A DNA stretch of 5,563 nucleotides. Source: Verrucomicrobiota bacterium. Lineage in GTDB: Bacteria; Verrucomicrobiota; Kiritimatiellia; Kiritimatiellales; Tichowtungiaceae. The notes under the pieces are model-generated. The model saw nothing but the letters and a program-made list of their open reading frames with translations, ran no database searches and was not told the DNA's origin. Below, piece by piece: positions 1 to 5,563 of this stretch. The translations under genes and the position numbers were made by a program. The stretch's first letter is position 1; every line of letters begins with the position of its first letter. Location: the NCBI GenBank assembly GCA_030619095.1, contig JAUXCB010000117.1, forward strand, positions 1 through 5,563, in the 5' to 3' direction.

Positions 1-2
1 CC

Positions 3-32
3 GCCGATGCGGAAGAAATGATGGCTAGATAA
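3..32 (+). CDS. Possible C-terminal end of an upstream gene (partial)
   Basis: The frame starting at base 3 reads ADAEEMMAR and then stops at TAA (30-32). The short acidic, Ala/Glu/Met-rich stretch looks like the terminal helix of a normal protein. The other two + frames also stop within the first 28 bases, but they give less protein-like peptides. A GC-rich hairpin begins seven bases after the stop, which fits a gene end. Nine codons are too few to name a product, and chance is a real alternative. Confidence 0.3.
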   Translation, partial: ADAEEMMAR

Positions 33-38
33 AACGTG

Positions 39-54
39 CCCCGAAGCATCGGGG
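39..54 (+). terminator. GC-rich hairpin, possible terminator of the upstream gene
   Basis: CCCCGA (39-44) pairs perfectly with TCGGGG (49-54) around the four-base loop AGCA. It lies just after the TAA at 30-32 and is preceded by AAAA. The 3' flank is TCTTCGAC rather than a clean T-run, so as an intrinsic terminator it is weak. It could instead be a leader hairpin of the PFOR transcript. A competing stem, CGAAG (42-46) with CTTCG (56-60), shares bases with it. Confidence 0.4.
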
Positions 55-95
55 TCTTCGACACAAAAAACAAGAAAACGACGGATAGTAGTATG

Positions 96-101
96 AAGGA
101 G
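96..101 (+). promoter_or_regulatory. Ribosome binding site that sets the PFOR start
   Basis: AAGGAG lies nine bases before the ATG at 111. No comparable site precedes the in-frame GTG at 36 or the ATG at 93. The ATG at 93 overlaps this site, so the Shine-Dalgarno sequence can only serve the 111 start. Confidence 0.8.
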
Positions 102-110
102 CAAGCAAAG

Positions 111-3629
<3,519 letters not shown>

Positions 3630-3643
3630 CCAAATGAGCAACC

Positions 3644-3650
3644 AAGGAGG
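3644..3650 (+). promoter_or_regulatory. Strong ribosome binding site of rubredoxin
   Basis: A perfect AAGGAGG lies seven bases before the ATG at 3658, inside the 28-base gap after the PFOR stop. It rules in 3658 over the in-frame ATGs at 3604 and 3634, which would add non-rubredoxin residues and lack such a site. Its strength suggests that the small carrier is made in excess of the enzyme from a shared transcript. Confidence 0.85.
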
Positions 3651-3657
3651 TTCCCCC

Positions 3658-3819
3658 ATGGAAAAATATGTATGCACACCCTGCGGCTATATCTACGACC
3701 CAGAAGTTGGCGATCCCGATAACGGCATTGCCGCTGGCACTGCGTTTGCAGATCTGCCCGAAGATTGGTGCTGCCCCGAGTGCGGTGCGGAGAAAGAATA
3801 CTTCGAACCGGAAGCCTGA
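3658..3819 (+). CDS. Rubredoxin
   Basis: This small cytoplasmic one-electron carrier binds a single iron with four cysteines. The 53-residue product has the usual length and the complete fold signature: MEKYVCTPCGYIYDPEVGDP with Cys6 and Cys9 in the first knuckle, the conserved Tyr11, Tyr13, Pro15, Gly18, Asp19 and Pro20, then FADLPEDWCCPECGA with Phe30, Trp37, Cys39 and Cys42 in the second knuckle. Residue 38, usually a non-cysteine such as Val, is Cys here, giving an adjacent Cys pair. There is no signal peptide. The gene lies 28 bases after nifJ and 26 before the DHOD-like gene, so co-transcription is likely. Rubredoxin has been shown to accept electrons from PFOR in Chlorobium tepidum, and rubredoxins also feed superoxide reductases and oxygen-detoxifying flavoproteins. 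The PFOR partnership here is inferred from position only. Confidence 0.96.
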   Translation: MEKYVCTPCGYIYDPEVGDPDNGIAAGTAFADLPEDWCCPECGAEKEYFEPEA

Positions 3820-3845
3820 CAACCGCCAGCGGAACGTAACGAGCC

Positions 3846-4802
3846 ATGAACCTACAGACAAATTACATGGGACTGGCTCTGAAAAACCCGCTGGTTGTCG
3901 CCTCCTCCCCTCTCTCTATGAGCGGGAAGGAGATTCAGAAAGCCACCGACGCGGGTGCCGCGGCGGTGGTTTTCTTTTCCCTGTTCGAAGAACAAGTTAC
4001 CAAAAACGGGGAGTCTCACCCCTACTTTCCGGGCACAAACGACTATGCCTTCCCCCCGGAAGCCTATTTTGACCTCCTCCATCAAACGGTCGAACAAAGC
4101 GACATTCCGATTATTGGCAGTCTCAATGGAGTGACCTCCGAGGGATGGGGAGAGTACGCTCGAAAAATTGAAGCGACCGGCGCACAGGGCCTGGAGCTGA
4201 ACATCTACCATATCGCTGCCGACCCAGCGCAAAGCGGGCAGGAGGTTGAAGCTCGGCATCTGGACATTCTAAAAACCGTAAAGAGCGCGATCACCATTCC
4301 CGTGGCCCTCAAACTAACCCCCTTCTTCAGCTCCCTCGGACATATGGCGCAGCAACTCGATGACGCCGGAGCCGATGCCCTGGTTCTCTTCAACCGATTC
4401 TATCAGCCTGATTTCGACCTCGATGCGCTGGAGGTTGACCCCAGCCTCCACCTCAGCACCGCAGAGGATATCCGTCTGCCACTGCGCTGGATTGCCATGC
4501 TACACGGCAAACTGCAGGCATCTCTAGCCGCTTCCAGCGGCGTACAGACCAGCCGGGAAGTCATTAAGTATCTGCTGGCGGGAGCCGATGTAGTCACCGT
4601 AGCCTCCGCCCTTTTGAAAAACGGCCCTGAATATGTCGGCACACTGATTCAAGAGCTGGAGCAATGGATGGAAACCAATGAATACCACTCCATCTCTCAG
4701 GTTCGTGGATCGCTGGGCCAGAAGGCGATCGCCAACTCCGACGAGTTCGAGCGCGCCAACTACATCAAAGTGCTCGAAACCGCGCGGCGCAACCGGGCCT
4801 GA
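3846..4802 (+). CDS. Dihydroorotate dehydrogenase-like flavoprotein, function unknown
   Basis: The 318-residue product belongs to the group usually annotated 'dihydroorotate dehydrogenase-like protein', with an FMN-binding TIM barrel. Seen: the N-terminal strand MNLQTNYMGLALKNPLVVAS (1-20), SPLS (21-24), IGSLNG (90-95), LELNIYH (116-122), the FMN-type lysine in ALKLTPFF (154-161), LFNRFYQPD (181-189), the phosphate-site loop ASSGVQT (229-235) and VASALL (252-257). Compared with class 1A enzymes from memory, the active-site Cys of NxSCPN is replaced (N119-I-Y-H122), the KSST lysine region reads FFSLFEE, and the orotate-binding asparagine motif near residues 65-72 is absent. It is therefore probably not a working dihydroorotate dehydrogenase. 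The soluble barrel has no membrane helix or iron-sulfur motif. The ribosome binding site is weak (GGA at 3831-3833), so translation may be coupled to rubredoxin, which ends 26 bases upstream. Its position after PFOR and rubredoxin suggests a redox role with those proteins. The substrate is unknown. Confidence 0.88.
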   Translation: MNLQTNYMGLALKNPLVVASSPLSMSGKEIQKATDAGAAAVVFFSLFEEQVTKNGESHPYFPGTNDYAFPPEAYFDLLHQTVEQSDIPIIGSLNGVTSEGWGEYARKIEATGAQGLELNIYHIAADPAQSGQEVEARHLDILKTVKSAITIPVALKLTPFFSSLGHMAQQLDDAGADALVLFNRFYQPDFDLDALEVDPSLHLSTAEDIRLPLRWIAMLHGKLQASLAASSGVQTSREVIKYLLAGADVVTVASALLKNGPEYVGTLIQELEQWMETNEYHSISQVRGSLGQKAIANSDEFERANYIKVLETARRNRA

Positions 4803-4814
4803 CCCGCGTTTTTT
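4783..4814 (+). terminator. Probable intrinsic terminator of the nifJ-rubredoxin-DHOD-like unit
   Basis: CGCGG (4783-4787) pairs with CCGCG (4804-4808), directly followed by six T residues (4809-4814). A shorter alternative stem, CGGG (4794-4797) with CCCG (4803-4806), sits inside the same span. The 5' arm and loop overlap the last codons and stop of the DHOD-like gene. The loop of the longer stem is large (16 bases), so strength is uncertain, but the position and T-tract fit a transcription end before pyrG. Confidence 0.5.
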
Positions 4815-4836
4815 CAAGGTTTGGAAACTATTTCCT

Positions 4837-4865
4837 TGGACAACCCTGAGCACCCCCTTTAAAGT
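4837..4865 (+). promoter_or_regulatory. Candidate sigma70-type promoter for pyrG
   Basis: TGGACA (4837-4842, five of six matches to TTGACA) is separated by exactly 17 bases from TAAAGT (4860-4865, four of six matches to TATAAT). It lies just after the T6 tract of the upstream unit and before pyrG, where a promoter is expected. The start point would fall near 4871-4874, in CCCA. The organism's sigma factor consensus is unknown. Bacteroidota-type promoters, for example, differ. Confidence 0.35.
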
Positions 4866-4869
4866 GCCT

Positions 4870-4908
4870 TCCCATAGCACGGGCAACCAATCTAACAGGA
4901 CTATGGGA
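4870..4908 (+). promoter_or_regulatory. 8-bp inverted repeat over the pyrG translation start region
   Basis: TCCCATAG (4870-4877) is perfectly complementary to CTATGGGA (4901-4908), with a 23-base loop that holds AGGA (4897-4900). The 3' arm contains the GGGA that is the best-spaced ribosome binding site for the ATG at 4915, and also the in-frame ATG at 4903. As RNA, the hairpin would occlude initiation. As DNA, it could be an operator. By my rough count, a perfect 8-bp repeat arises by chance in a 112-base gap somewhat less than one time in ten. Confidence 0.4.
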
Positions 4909-4914
4909 CAAAAA

Positions 4915-5563
4915 ATGGCCAAATATTTGATCGTAACCGGCGGCGTCGTGTCCTCGCTCGGAAAAGGAATCACCGCCGCATCCATTGGGCGACTTCTCAT
5001 CAATCGCGGACTCTCGATCCGCATGCTGAAGCTCGACCCCTACCTCAACGTCGACCCCGGCACCATGAGCCCCTATCAGCACGGCGAAGTGTACGTAACC
5101 GATGATGGTGCCGAAACCGATCTCGACCTCGGCCACTACGAGCGCTATACCGGACAGCCCACCTCCCAGAAAAGCAACATCACGGCCGGAAGCATCTACT
5201 GGAACGTTCTCCAAAAAGAACGGCGTGGCGACTACCTCGGTGCGACCGTGCAGATGATTCCGCACATCTCCAACGAAATCAAAAATCGCATCCGCGCGCT
5301 CGAAGCCGAAGGCCCCGACATCATCCTCATTGAACTCGGCGGAACCGTCGGCGACATCGAAGGGCTGATCTTCCTCGAAGCCCTGCGCCAGCTCGGTGCC
5401 GACGTGGGCCGCGACAACTCCATGTACATCCACCTGACGTACGTCCCGTACATCAAAGCCGCCGGTGAAGTGAAAACCAAACCCACCCAGCAGAGCGTCG
5501 CCAAACTCCGCGAAATCGGAATTTTACCACACATCCTCGTCTGCCGGACCGAGGTCGATCTGA
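4915..5563 (+). CDS. pyrG: CTP synthase, N-terminal synthetase domain (partial, open at 3' edge)
   Basis: This cytoplasmic enzyme catalyses the ATP- and glutamine-dependent amination of UTP to CTP, the last step of de novo pyrimidine nucleotide synthesis. The 216 visible residues cover most of the amidoligase domain; the C-terminal glutamine amidotransferase domain lies outside the window. Seen: VTGGVVSSLGKGI with the P-loop (7-19, Lys17), KLDPYLNVDPGTMSPYQHGE (39-58), DDGAETDLDLGHYER (63-77) with the metal-site Asp71, KERRGDYLGATVQ (101-113), IELGGTVGDIEG with Glu140 (139-150), and the nucleotide-binding KTKPTQ (187-192). No frameshift or missing residue is visible. The 4915 start (MAKYLIVTGG) matches the family N-terminus. 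An in-frame ATG at 4903 would add only MGQK, and its nearest Shine-Dalgarno-like AGGA is just two bases away. The gene is set off from the PFOR unit by 112 bases with a terminator and a possible promoter. kdsA or eno, frequent pyrG neighbours in other bacteria, are not in view. Confidence 0.96.
   Translation, partial: MAKYLIVTGGVVSSLGKGITAASIGRLLINRGLSIRMLKLDPYLNVDPGTMSPYQHGEVYVTDDGAETDLDLGHYERYTGQPTSQKSNITAGSIYWNVLQKERRGDYLGATVQMIPHISNEIKNRIRALEAEGPDIILIELGGTVGDIEGLIFLEALRQLGADVGRDNSMYIHLTYVPYIKAAGEVKTKPTQQSVAKLREIGILPHILVCRTEVDL

Noticed and set aside
58..89. Promoter for nifJ: TCGACA (58-63) with GATAGT (84-89)
   Set aside because: The 20-base spacing is too long and the -10 match is poor. 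No convincing promoter for PFOR is visible, so it may lie outside the window or use another consensus.
36..110. GTG start at 36 or ATG at 93 for PFOR, adding 25 or 6 residues
   Set aside because: The extra residues (Lys/Thr/Ser-rich) do not match PFOR N-termini. The GTG reading would place the 39-54 hairpin inside coding sequence. The only good Shine-Dalgarno site (96-101) serves the ATG at 111.

Overview
The window is a compact, ordinary-looking bacterial chromosomal segment with every confident gene on the + strand. It holds a complete single-chain pyruvate:ferredoxin (flavodoxin) oxidoreductase (PFOR, nifJ-type), a 53-residue rubredoxin, a dihydroorotate-dehydrogenase-like flavoprotein, and the first 216 codons of CTP synthase (pyrG), which runs off the 3' edge. 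The first ~32 bases may be the tail of another gene. PFOR plus rubredoxin indicates an obligately or facultatively anaerobic lifestyle. GC content is fairly high by eye, and Shine-Dalgarno sites are canonical in front of the first two genes. I cannot place the organism by phylum. A Gram-negative anaerobe, perhaps of the PVC or Bacteroidota-Chlorobi kind, is only a guess.

Layout. Bases 1-110 hold a possible upstream gene end, a GC-rich hairpin at 39-54 and the PFOR ribosome binding site. Bases 111-4802 form a probable three-gene operon with gaps of 28 and 26 bases: nifJ, rubredoxin, DHOD-like. A terminator-like hairpin with a T6 tract overlaps the end of the DHOD-like gene. Bases 4803-4914 separate the operon from pyrG and hold a plausible sigma70-type promoter and an 8-bp inverted repeat covering the pyrG ribosome binding region.

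How the parts may work together. PFOR oxidatively decarboxylates pyruvate to acetyl-CoA and CO2 (or the reverse) and yields low-potential electrons. Rubredoxin is a one-electron carrier known to accept electrons from PFOR in Chlorobium tepidum. The DHOD-like protein keeps an FMN-barrel fold but lacks the orotate-site and catalytic residues of true dihydroorotate dehydrogenases, so it is better read as an uncharacterised flavoprotein that may belong to the PFOR-rubredoxin electron chain. pyrG is a separate unit for pyrimidine nucleotide synthesis.

The most notable signal is in the pyrG leader. The predicted transcription start falls in a CCCA tract whose three C residues pair with the GGGA that would serve as ribosome binding site. 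This resembles the CTP-sensing start-site switch known for enteric pyrC and pyrD, here placed in front of the CTP-forming enzyme itself. It is a hypothesis drawn from sequence geometry only.
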